This document shows positions 15,969-24,730 of a stretch of 64,000 nucleotides of DNA, piece after piece (position 1 is the stretch's first letter; every line of letters begins with the position of its first letter). A program made the translations under genes and the position numbers. Below the pieces are notes generated by a model. The model was not told where the DNA came from. It saw only the letters and a program-made list of their open reading frames with translations, and made no database searches. Source of the DNA: Bacteroidota bacterium (GTDB lineage: Bacteria > Bacteroidota > Bacteroidia > Bacteroidales > ML635J-15); contig JAKQEK010000292.1 of the NCBI GenBank assembly GCA_029558535.1, forward strand, positions 1 to 64,000, in the 5' to 3' direction.

Positions 15969-18890
15969 TTAATGAACTATAGTAACAGTTCCTGTATAGT
16001 CTTTAATGTCGGTATAGGTTTGCAGAACGTAAACATAAGTACCTGCAGGCAGACGTTTTCCGTTATAATATCCATCCCATGGATTATCTATCGGACTGTC
16101 AAAATATATCATTTGACCCCATCTGTTAAAGATTCTTGCCTCGGCTTTAGGAAATACTTCAATATTTTCAATTTCCCATATATCGTTTATTCCATCACCG
16201 TTGGGTGTAATTGCATCTGGAATTCTCAGGCAGTCTATAGGATTATCCCGTAAAATCAGTTCACCCATATCAAGAACGCACTCATTAGCATCCTGTATTA
16301 TTAAATGATACCTTCCACCAAACAATCCATCCAGAACTGTAGTGTCTATTCCTACTGTTTCCCAAAGATAAGTATAAGGTTCGGTACCTCCTGACACGAA
16401 TAATTCAATATATCCGTCATTATTACCTATACAGCTTGGTCCGTTTGCCAAATAATTAACGTGGAGACTAGAGGGCTCTGAAATATAGACTGATTGTGTT
16501 AATGTACAACCCAGGGCATCCGTTATGGTTAAATCATAGGTGCCGGCACGTAATCCATCAGCTACAATAAAATTTGATGAACTGTTTTGATTATGGCCAA
16601 ACCATCTTATATTGAAAGCAGGATTCCCTTGCGTAATTTCTATTGCCAAACTGCCTGTTGCCTCTCCGTAACATTCTACATCATTTACTTTATATATGTT
16701 TCCTTCAAGTTGAGAAGGTGCGGTAATTGAAATTTGGTCGGAACCGGTGCAGCCATTGTGGTCTATTACTACAAAATCATAATTACCTGTAGTTACTGTA
16801 AAATTTCCTGTACCTGAATATGGAGATATCCCTCCGCTAGCGGTTACTGTAACAATTCCGTTTGTGCCGCTGCAATTAACGGGAGTGGTAAGCGAAGCAT
16901 GAACTGTTGGTAATGTTGTAACAGTAATATTTATTTGAGTTGGAGAATTGCAGACTCCTGAACTTGGTGTAAAAGTATAGTTTGTGACTCCGGTTATTGA
17001 TGTATTAATTGTTGCAGGATTCCAAATTCCGCTAACACCATTGTTGGATGTAGTCGGTAGAACATCAGGAACTTCACCGTAACAGAATGGCCCGAAGTTG
17101 TCAAATACAGGAATAGCACCGTTATTTATGGTGACTGTTATTGAAATAGGTCCTGAGCATTGGCCTGCAGTAGGTGTAAAAGTGAAATTAAATGTTCCTG
17201 CAGTATTTGTATTTATTGTAGAAGGAGACCATGACCCTGTTACTCCGTTATTGGACGTTGTGGGTAAACTAGCCGGTGTTTCACCAATACAATATGGTCC
17301 ATAAGACGAAAATACCGGTGTGATATTGTCAGATATTGTAATTGTACCGCTTGCTGTTGCACTTCCGCAACTTCCTGCTAGTGATACGGTAAAATTGAAT
17401 GTTCCGTTTTCAGTCGCTGTACCTGAAATGCTTATAGCGCCTGTGCCGGAATTAAATGTGCCATTTACTCCTGCAGGAAGACCTGTAAATGTAGCGTTTG
17501 TGCCGCCTGTACTGGTCCATGTAATTGTTGTAATTGGATTTCCTGCACAAACGGCTTGATTTAATGTGCTGGCTGCAGAACTTAATGTCATGGATGCTGC
17601 AGATGTAATCGTAAAGTTCCACGAGTCTGCCGAACAGACATTGCCACACATATCGAGTGCTGATCCGTCATAATTTACAGTATAAGTCCCTGCTGTTGTT
17701 ATGGAAGGTGAAAAGCTTATTAAGAATTCTCTTTCCATTGTACCACCAATAGCACAGGCATCACCCATGATGTTTGTAATTGAATAAGGACCTCCGGGAC
17801 CTGTTATCGAAAAATCGCTTATGTCAATAGTAGAACAATCAATGTTCTCGTTAAAAATAATGACAAATGTACCATTATTGCATGTGGGTTCGGTAAAATC
17901 ATCAACGTACGGAGGGTTATTGTCAAAGATTGTTGCTGACGAATTAGAAAAATCCAATGTGTATCCACCCTGTGTAGCCGACCAATTTTGAATATTTAAG
18001 TAATAGATTTGACCGGCAGTAACATTTATAGGTGGATTATTGATAGGATATTCACCTAAAGTTGACGGTCCCTGACAGTTGGTGCCGGTATTCGGAGTTA
18101 ATGTGTTGGCTCCTGTTGTTCCGTAATCATAGGCAGCATTACAACTTGTTACCAGACTTGGATATGAATTAATATTGGGAATTATCGAGCAATCGTGATT
18201 TGTTAAGTTAAATAATACCCAGTCATAATCACTTGACCCTTGGTTAGGTGTTATCCTAAAATCCAACACGCCACTGGTTTGTACCTGAAAAGTGTACCAT
18301 ACAGATAGGTCTTCATCATCAACACATAATCCGGGGCAAGTATTGGTACTAGTGTAATCTAAAATTGCTCCGTAACCAAAAAAAGACTGGTCTTGATAGT
18401 AAGTTGGCTGACATACCGAAATTGCTCCAACACAGTCCTGATTATTTGGTACAATAAGTTTGTAAGCTAATGTTCCGGCAGATACTGATGTGGTAAGACA
18501 ATTATATCTATATATCGAAATTCTGTATGTCCCGGACGAAGGGGCAGTAAAAATCAATTCAGACCCCGTGCCACAAGCATCGTCATTATAACTGCCTGTT
18601 GATACCCCCATATTATCATGTACCTCTAATTGTGTGTCAACTGAAGAACTGCCACCACCCTGACAAAATGAAAATATAAAAGACTCTCCGGCATACGAAG
18701 CTGTAAAATTATAATATGTATATGTGTTACAACTAACTGTTTGCCAAGCAGCAGTAACATTTAGGTTGCCCGCATTTGTGCCACCAGTACACGCATAAGT
18801 GATATTAGTATGAAATAAAAGTATTGTAAGCACTGAAATAAATAATCCTATTACCAGAGATTTGCGATTTAGTAATGCCAAATTTTTCAT
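15969..18890 (-). CDS. Giant T9SS substrate with Ig-like and SprB repeats, type B sorting domain
   Basis: Start placed at 18890 (MKNLALLNRKS...), which gives a standard signal peptide ending near residue 33 (TYAC); an upstream ATG at 18953 would put 21 residues before it. The N-terminal half has two prepeptidase-type beta domains (GESFIFSFCQGGGSSSVDTQ; EDLSVWYTFQVQTSG). The middle has Ig-like modules and a duplicated module of about 80 residues (PYCIGETPASLPTTSNNGV and PFCYGEVPDVLPTTSNNGV), then two SprB-like repeats (VECYGEATGSL, PSCIGNNDGYI). The end is a gliding-motility-type C-terminal domain: AITPNGDGINDIWEI, IFNRWGQMIYF, WDGYYNGKRLPAGTYVYVL. Expected destination: cell surface or medium through T9SS. 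Role likely adhesion, unproven. Confidence 0.85.
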   Translation of the reverse strand: MKNLALLNRKSLVIGLFISVLTILLFHTNITYACTGGTNAGNLNVTAAWQTVSCNTYTYYNFTASYAGESFIFSFCQGGGSSSVDTQLEVHDNMGVSTGSYNDDACGTGSELIFTAPSSGTYRISIYRYNCLTTSVSAGTLAYKLIVPNNQDCVGAISVCQPTYYQDQSFFGYGAILDYTSTNTCPGLCVDDEDLSVWYTFQVQTSGVLDFRITPNQGSSDYDWVLFNLTNHDCSIIPNINSYPSLVTSCNAAYDYGTTGANTLTPNTGTNCQGPSTLGEYPINNPPINVTAGQIYYLNIQNWSATQGGYTLDFSNSSATIFDNNPPYVDDFTEPTCNNGTFVIIFNENIDCSTIDISDFSITGPGGPYSITNIMGDACAIGGTMEREFLISFSPSITTAGTYTVNYDGSALDMCGNVCSADSWNFTITSAASMTLSSAASTLNQAVCAGNPITTITWTSTGGTNATFTGLPAGVNGTFNSGTGAISISGTATENGTFNFTVSLAGSCGSATASGTITISDNITPVFSSYGPYCIGETPASLPTTSNNGVTGSWSPSTINTNTAGTFNFTFTPTAGQCSGPISITVTINNGAIPVFDNFGPFCYGEVPDVLPTTSNNGVSGIWNPATINTSITGVTNYTFTPSSGVCNSPTQINITVTTLPTVHASLTTPVNCSGTNGIVTVTASGGISPYSGTGNFTVTTGNYDFVVIDHNGCTGSDQISITAPSQLEGNIYKVNDVECYGEATGSLAIEITQGNPAFNIRWFGHNQNSSSNFIVADGLRAGTYDLTITDALGCTLTQSVYISEPSSLHVNYLANGPSCIGNNDGYIELFVSGGTEPYTYLWETVGIDTTVLDGLFGGRYHLIIQDANECVLDMGELILRDNPIDCLRIPDAITPNGDGINDIWEIENIEVFPKAEARIFNRWGQMIYFDSPIDNPWDGYYNGKRLPAGTYVYVLQTYTDIKDYTGTVTIVH

Positions 18891-18907
18891 ACTTCTTATA
18901 TTTTGTA

Positions 18908-18915
18908 CAAATTTA
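18908..18915 (-). promoter_or_regulatory. Candidate -7 element (TAAATTTG on minus strand)
   Basis: Matches TAnnTTTG and lies 17 bases upstream of the chosen start at 18890, which also supports that start over 18953. Confidence 0.35.
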
Positions 18916-19146
18916 GCCAATGTGTTAATAGCCTTATAATATAGGGTATACATGTTTTGTTAATTAATACATTTTTGAGAATTAATACAACTTGTAATTT
19001 AGGAATAATTGTTTTGGCATTAAATAAATAGATTAAAAATTGAATAAAATATTAAAATATTAAAAATAATTAATTTATATTTGGAGATTTAAAATAAAAG
19101 CACTAAATTGCTAAAATTATAGTCAAAGAAAAGAGAGTATTCTAAT

Positions 19147-20346
19147 ATGGAAAAATATGTAATAATAATTGCAATAGTTCATGCATATCTATTTGCAATA
19201 ATGTTCTTTTCCAAAAGAAACCTAAGTAGTCGAATACTTGGTTTCTACATGCTGAGTTTCTTTGTACAGGGATTTTTGTTTGCAAATTTCCATATTTTTA
19301 AAATAGATCATTTAAATCCTCTGTTTTATCTTATTATTTCTTCTGTTTCGCTTTGTGATTGGCCTTTGATGTTTTTATATGTCAAAAAAATGACAGAAGC
19401 AGAGTTTAAGTTAAGATTAAAATCATTTGTTCATTTTATTCCGGCATTAATAGTGTTTTTAATGCAAATAGGATTATACATTGGCTTATCGGCAGAGGAT
19501 AAACAACTATTATTAAAGTCTAAAGAATTCATTTCTGACATTCCTTCAATTGCTACATTCCTAAGTGTTTACTATTTTTCTATAGCAATTCTGTTTTTCC
19601 AAATACTATTCTATGCTGTGGCAATGATTATTAAACTCGTAAAACATAGAAGAAATATACTAAAAGAATATTCTTATAAAGATAAAATCACTCTTAATTG
19701 GCTATTTGCTTTTGTAATTCTTTATCTATTATATTTTGCTCTTGAAATAATAATATTTTTATTTCCATCTTTAAATGTATCAGAGCCTACATATTTTTCT
19801 ATTGTATCTGTTCATATATTTATTGTAGGAATATGGGGATTAAGACAGAGAGAAATCTATTTAAAAAGGTCGTCGGTTATTTTGCCACCCGATGAAGTGT
19901 TAATAGGCAAACAGAAAAAAGAAGAGCCTCAAGATGTTGATAAGGTTGTCGAGAAAAAAACTTCAGTTTCAGAGCGCAAACAGGTTTTGCTTACTGATAG
20001 TCAGAAAGATGAACTTGCTGAAAAAATTACTTCTTTAATGAAGGATAAAAAATTGTATCTTAACGATGAATTATCTTTAGAAGATCTTGCTTCGGAACTG
20101 TATATACATAAGAATTATATTTCATACGTTATAAATGAAGCTTTTGAAATGAATTTTTATAATTACATTAATACATATAGAATTGAAGATGCAAAACGTA
20201 TGCTCTTAGATAAATCATTTGATAACCTTTCAATTGAAGGAATTGCAAAATCTTGCGGATATAAATCAAGAAATGTGTTTTATCCTGTATTTAAGAAATT
20301 TGAAGGTGTAACACCTCTGGAATATAAGAAAAAAAATCTGAATTAA
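19147..20346 (+). CDS. Membrane-anchored AraC-family transcriptional regulator
   Basis: The N-terminal 230 residues hold about seven hydrophobic segments (for example IIIAIVHAYLFAIMFF, FIPALIVFLMQIGLYIGL, LFAFVILYLLYFALEIIIFL). A charged linker (about 255-285) leads to a C-terminal AraC-type double helix-turn-helix (about 295-397): LSLEDLASELYIHKNYISYV and SIEGIAKSCGYKSRNVFYPVFKKFEGVTPLEYKK. This architecture is common in Bacteroidota and implies a signal read in or through the membrane passed directly to DNA. It lies between two giant T9SS substrate genes on opposite strands and is the only dedicated DNA-binding regulator in the 13.5-36.6 kb block, so it may control them (inference from position only). 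Confidence 0.88.
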   Translation: MEKYVIIIAIVHAYLFAIMFFSKRNLSSRILGFYMLSFFVQGFLFANFHIFKIDHLNPLFYLIISSVSLCDWPLMFLYVKKMTEAEFKLRLKSFVHFIPALIVFLMQIGLYIGLSAEDKQLLLKSKEFISDIPSIATFLSVYYFSIAILFFQILFYAVAMIIKLVKHRRNILKEYSYKDKITLNWLFAFVILYLLYFALEIIIFLFPSLNVSEPTYFSIVSVHIFIVGIWGLRQREIYLKRSSVILPPDEVLIGKQKKEEPQDVDKVVEKKTSVSERKQVLLTDSQKDELAEKITSLMKDKKLYLNDELSLEDLASELYIHKNYISYVINEAFEMNFYNYINTYRIEDAKRMLLDKSFDNLSIEGIAKSCGYKSRNVFYPVFKKFEGVTPLEYKKKNLN

Positions 20347-20364
20347 AATTTTTAGCTTGACTTG

Positions 20365-20389
20365 AAATATTTTTTCTGATAAAATATTT
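20365..20389 (+). terminator. Weak AT-only hairpin after the AraC-type gene
   Basis: AAATATTTT and AAAATATTT pair perfectly across a 7-base loop, 19 bases after the stop codon. The stem is entirely A/T, so terminator strength is doubtful. Confidence 0.3.
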
Positions 20390-20493
20390 ATCGTAGGAGA
20401 GTAAATTTTTATCTATTAATACCTATTTTAATTTCTAATTTCTTCTATTAATCATAAATATTGTTATTTTAGTCAAAAATAAAACTTAAAAAT

Positions 20494-23400
20494 ATGAATA
20501 GAATAACGAGACAATCATTTTTATCTTTTTGGATAATTCTGATGATAAACTGTGTTTTGTATGGTCAAAGTATTATAAATATTGGAGGAGAATCAGGTGA
20601 TTTTATTCGAATGTTACCGACAGATATTGGATTTTATAAAACGTATACTCAGCAAATATATTTGCAAACGGAGATAGCACAGGAAGGTGAAATTACTCAT
20701 TTAAGTTTTGATTTTCTTGGTGGAAATGATATTAGTAATTCTAATACGTGGACTATTTACCTTGGTCATACCGATAAAACAGAATTTCTAACTAATGAAG
20801 ACTGGATTAGCAACTCCACGCTGACACAGGTGTTCTCAGGAGAATTGGCAGAAAATCCCAGTTCAGGTTGGTATGAGATAACACTTGATGACAGTTTTTT
20901 TTATAATAATACTTACAATCTTGTAATAGCGATATTGCAGAATAAAGATGGTGCAAATGCTGACGGAATTAATTATTTTGGTTCTTTTGAACCGGGTATA
21001 AGCGCGAGAAGTATTTATGTAAGAACTTATTACGAAGTAACAGGAAATATTGATCCTGACAATCCCGGGAACTTTGATGACAATCCTGATTTAACTATGG
21101 GAACATCCCTTAGCATAAACAGAATTAAATTGCAAATTATAGAACCGTTTATATGTTTGGAACCATCTGATTTGACAGCTTCGTCAATAACAAATAATCA
21201 AGCATTGTTGGGTTGGACCGAAAATGGTAGCTCTGTCCAGTGGGAAATCGAATATGGACTTACGGGATTTGCTCAGGGAAATGGCAATTTAGTTACTGAT
21301 ATTACTGAAAATCCATTTTTATTAGAGGGTTTATCAGCAAATTCTTCATATCAGTTTTATGTCAGAGCATATTGTGGTGATGATGATTATACCGATTGGG
21401 CAGGACCATTTCAGTTTACTACTCTTTGCGGCTATAATGTTCCGTTTCTTGAAAGCTTTGAAGTCGGTTATACTGCCGGTGCCGATATAGGAGCGGTAAA
21501 CAATAATCCTTGTATGTCCCAACAATCTGAAGCAGGCTCGAATAAATGGAAAACGAATGACGGATCTCCATACCCGGTAGCCTATTCGGGAGATTGGAAT
21601 GCTAATTTGTATCACAATAATACTGATTGGATTTTTATCCCTGTTTCGTTAAGTAACGAAAAAATGTACTCTTTTTCTATGTTTGCAAAAAGAAGTTCTT
21701 CGAGTGCAACAATAGAGGTAAAGTATGGAACTTTAAATTCTGCAGCAGGAATGACAACAGGAACAATAGTAAATTCTTCAGCAATAGGTACGGAATATTC
21801 TGAATTAACAGGTGTGATAATTCCACCTGCAACAGGAATATATTATATTGGAATCAAAGGGAGTATCCCAAGTTCTTTAAATTATTTATCAATTGATGAT
21901 ATTTCTGTTACAGAAATTTCCTGTCCATATCCATCGGGGTTGACCTATAGCGATTTAACACAAACAAGTGCAATGATTAAATGGACAGAGCCTGCAAATG
22001 CGCCGTCAGAAGGTTATCAATATTATTACTCTCTTTATAATTTGGCTCCGGATGAAAATACTATCCCAAGCGGTTCTGTCTCAGCAGGTATTGCCGAAGC
22101 TGAAATTACGGGCTTGTCACCAAATAAAAGATATTATTTTTGGGTACGTGCAGTATGTAATGAAACTGAAAATGATTTCTCAGATTGGACAGATTATGGA
22201 ACATTCCGAACAGAATGCGGGGCCGCATATATTCCATTTTTTGAGGGATTTGAAGATGGATTTGTTAATGAAACAACTATTGCCGGATGTTATTTTCAGG
22301 AACATGTGGGAGGGACCGTAAGAAATTGGGAGGCTTTTTCAGGATTTTCTCCTTACCAGGGAAATTGGAATGCTGCATTGTATCATAGTACTCAACGATG
22401 GCTATTTATTCCGGTTTATCTTGAGCAGGATATTGAATATAATTTTTCCGTATTTGCTTTGGGAACGGGCAGTATAACTGTTAAATATGGGACAGGCTCC
22501 ACTGCAGCAGATATGACAAATACTATTATTGGAAGCGCGGTAATTACATCATCTTACCTCGAATATTCAAACGTGTTTACTCCTGCAGTTTCAGGAGAAT
22601 ATTTTATTGGTGTATTAGGTGTTAATACAAGTGGTACTTCATATTTAAAAATTGATAACTTTGATATTCGAAAAATTCCTTCTGCCGAGATTTTAGGAAC
22701 TACAACAGTTTGTCAAAATGCTACAGGTGTAAATGTGAGTTTTGTAAATCCTGAAGACTTGCCGGTTAAAGTAACTTATAATGTTAATGGAGGATCAAAT
22801 CAGATTTTAAATATTGCTGCAAATTTATCTGTTGATGTGGCTGTTCCGACTAATGAACCTGAAACATTGGAATATTATCTGCTTAGTGTTGAATATCAGG
22901 ATTTGCCTAATTGTCCAACTGTAATTGATCAAACTGTAACTGTTACAATTGAACCTCAAAGTTATGCCGGAATAGTTTCTGAAGATCAGAATATTATGAG
23001 TGGAACACAACCTGCAGATATTAGTCTTTCGGAGGCAACAGGAGTTGTGCAGTGGGAAATGGCAGACGATATTGGGTTTATTACAAATCCTGTTGTGGTA
23101 GGTACGGATAATATTGTGCTTGCTGGCGAAGATATTGGAATTCTTACTGATACAAAATATTTTAGGGCTGTTGTAACCAACGGAGTGTGTGAATCTGTTT
23201 TTTCAGATGTAGTTACTGTAACCGTAACACAGTTTACATACAATATTGTACTTAAAGATGGCGATGATCCTGTGGCAAATCCTTTGAATTTCGGCGAATA
23301 CGAAGAGGGTTATGCTCCTATAACTGAAAAAGTCATTACTATTGAAAGTACAGGTACAGGAAACATTGAAAATATTGTGGTCGAGTTAACAGGCGATGAT

Positions 23401-24441
23401 GCTTTAAGTTTTGAAATAACTGAACCTCTTCTTACAATTCTTGATAATGATAATCCTGCAACAACCTTTACAGTAAAACCACAGGATGATCTGGAGCCAG
23501 GGATTTATAATGCTACTGTTATTGTATCGGCTGATAATGAAGTAGAAGAAGGTTTTGCAGTTGAGATGACTGTAACAGCTACTCCGTTAACCTATACAAT
23601 TGTGCTCAAGGAAGGTGATGATCCTGTGGCAGATCCTTTGAATTTCGGCGAATACGAAGAGGGTTATTCTCCTATAACTGAAAAAGTCATTACTATGGAA
23701 AGAACAGGTACAGGAAATATTGAAAATATTGTGGTCGAGTTAACGGGCGATGATGCTTTAAGTTTTGAAATAACTGAACCTCTTCTTACAATTCTTGATA
23801 ATGATAATCCTGCAACAACCTTTACAATAAAACCACAGGATGATCTGGAACCGGGGATTTATAATGCTACTGTTATTGTTACTGCTGATAATGAAGTTGA
23901 AGCGTCTTTTGCTGTTGTTTTTACTGTTAATGAAATTTCTGAATATTTGGTTGTTTTTACGGTTACTAATGTTGCTGAAGAACCAATTGCAGGAGCAGTA
24001 ATAAACATACATGATGTTGATGTTTTAACTACCGGAATTGATGGTACAGCTTCAATAGAACTGTTAAATGGTTCATACACTTATGATGTTACAGCTGATA
24101 CCTATACTAGTCTTAACGGATTGGTTTTTACGGTCAATAATGCTGATGAAAACATATTTATTACTCTTGTTTCTAGTACTGTTTTTGTGAAAGATGACGA
24201 ATTTTATTCATATACGGTTTATCCTAATCCTTTTAAAGACTTTTTGATTATTAATACTGAAAATAACATTTACTCTGATATAAAGCTGATGAATATTGCA
24301 GGAGAAGTGATATTGGAAATTAATACATCAGGCACGGAGGAATTAATACAAGATTTGGAATCTTTAACACCTGGAATTTATTTGCTGGAAATTACTAATG
24401 AAAAAATCAAGCAATTTAATTATAAAATTATTAAGAATTAA
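20494..24441 (+). CDS. Giant T9SS substrate with fibronectin III and MAM-like domains, type A sorting domain
   Basis: N-terminal signal sequence (residues 1-25, ending near LYGQS). Then a beta-sandwich region, a fibronectin type III module (about 225-300, ending YQFYVRAYCGDDDYTDWAGPF), a MAM-like jelly roll (about 308-470, FLESFEVGY to SIDDISV), a second FN3 (about 475-570) and a second jelly roll (about 575-720, FFEGFEDGF to LKIDNFDI). Residues about 915-1150 are two tandem copies of a 118-residue module that differ at about a dozen sites. The last 75 residues are a type A tail: YTVYPNPFKDF, IKLMNIAGEVI, LTPGIYLLEI, IIKN. Expected to be secreted and anchored by T9SS. No catalytic site recognised; probably structural or adhesive. 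Confidence 0.87.
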   Translation: MNRITRQSFLSFWIILMINCVLYGQSIINIGGESGDFIRMLPTDIGFYKTYTQQIYLQTEIAQEGEITHLSFDFLGGNDISNSNTWTIYLGHTDKTEFLTNEDWISNSTLTQVFSGELAENPSSGWYEITLDDSFFYNNTYNLVIAILQNKDGANADGINYFGSFEPGISARSIYVRTYYEVTGNIDPDNPGNFDDNPDLTMGTSLSINRIKLQIIEPFICLEPSDLTASSITNNQALLGWTENGSSVQWEIEYGLTGFAQGNGNLVTDITENPFLLEGLSANSSYQFYVRAYCGDDDYTDWAGPFQFTTLCGYNVPFLESFEVGYTAGADIGAVNNNPCMSQQSEAGSNKWKTNDGSPYPVAYSGDWNANLYHNNTDWIFIPVSLSNEKMYSFSMFAKRSSSSATIEVKYGTLNSAAGMTTGTIVNSSAIGTEYSELTGVIIPPATGIYYIGIKGSIPSSLNYLSIDDISVTEISCPYPSGLTYSDLTQTSAMIKWTEPANAPSEGYQYYYSLYNLAPDENTIPSGSVSAGIAEAEITGLSPNKRYYFWVRAVCNETENDFSDWTDYGTFRTECGAAYIPFFEGFEDGFVNETTIAGCYFQEHVGGTVRNWEAFSGFSPYQGNWNAALYHSTQRWLFIPVYLEQDIEYNFSVFALGTGSITVKYGTGSTAADMTNTIIGSAVITSSYLEYSNVFTPAVSGEYFIGVLGVNTSGTSYLKIDNFDIRKIPSAEILGTTTVCQNATGVNVSFVNPEDLPVKVTYNVNGGSNQILNIAANLSVDVAVPTNEPETLEYYLLSVEYQDLPNCPTVIDQTVTVTIEPQSYAGIVSEDQNIMSGTQPADISLSEATGVVQWEMADDIGFITNPVVVGTDNIVLAGEDIGILTDTKYFRAVVTNGVCESVFSDVVTVTVTQFTYNIVLKDGDDPVANPLNFGEYEEGYAPITEKVITIESTGTGNIENIVVELTGDDALSFEITEPLLTILDNDNPATTFTVKPQDDLEPGIYNATVIVSADNEVEEGFAVEMTVTATPLTYTIVLKEGDDPVADPLNFGEYEEGYSPITEKVITMERTGTGNIENIVVELTGDDALSFEITEPLLTILDNDNPATTFTIKPQDDLEPGIYNATVIVTADNEVEASFAVVFTVNEISEYLVVFTVTNVAEEPIAGAVINIHDVDVLTTGIDGTASIELLNGSYTYDVTADTYTSLNGLVFTVNNADENIFITLVSSTVFVKDDEFYSYTVYPNPFKDFLIINTENNIYSDIKLMNIAGEVILEINTSGTEELIQDLESLTPGIYLLEITNEKIKQFNYKIIKN
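23239..23946 (+). repeat. Tandem in-frame duplication, 354-bp period
   Basis: Two near-identical copies in direct tandem; GATGATCC at 23263 recurs at 23617, giving a period of 354 bp (118 codons). Long stretches such as the codons for GEYEEGY and GDDALSFEITEP are unchanged, which implies a recent duplication or ongoing gene conversion. Confidence 0.85.
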
Positions 24442-24730
24442 ATTCTGTTTTCTTTCCTGCAAATAGCCTGAGCTACGCATGTGGCGTTTAGCAACATATG
24501 TGACAAGTTTGACATTTTCTTATCATATTAAATCAGTTATTGGCGAACTTATATTTTACTGACATTTTATTAAGTTTTTGTACTAATATTTAATACAAAC
24601 TGTATTATTTTATCAATTAATACTCATTTACCATTAATTATTTGCTTCTGTATATACAGCATTCGTATTTTTGTATAGAGAGAAAAATTTATTTGTGAAA
24701 AATTTAAGATTAAATATATAGTTGTTTTTG
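24442..24730. other. Intergenic region with candidate promoter
   Basis: 289 bp between two giant secreted-protein genes on the same strand. No gene, no strong terminator. Its right part carries a -33/-7 promoter candidate with a palindrome in the spacer. Confidence 0.5.
24641..24673 (+). promoter_or_regulatory. Candidate promoter with internal 12-bp palindrome
   Basis: TTTG at 24641-24644 and TATTTTTG at 24666-24673 match the Bacteroidota -33 (TTTG) and -7 (TAnnTTTG) words with a 21-base spacer. CTGTATATACAG (24648-24659), a perfect palindrome, sits inside the spacer where a repressor could block polymerase. The ATG used is at 24731. Confidence 0.4.

Noticed and set aside
23239-23946. CRISPR-like repetition
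   Set aside because: There are only two long copies in a coding frame; it is a protein module duplication.
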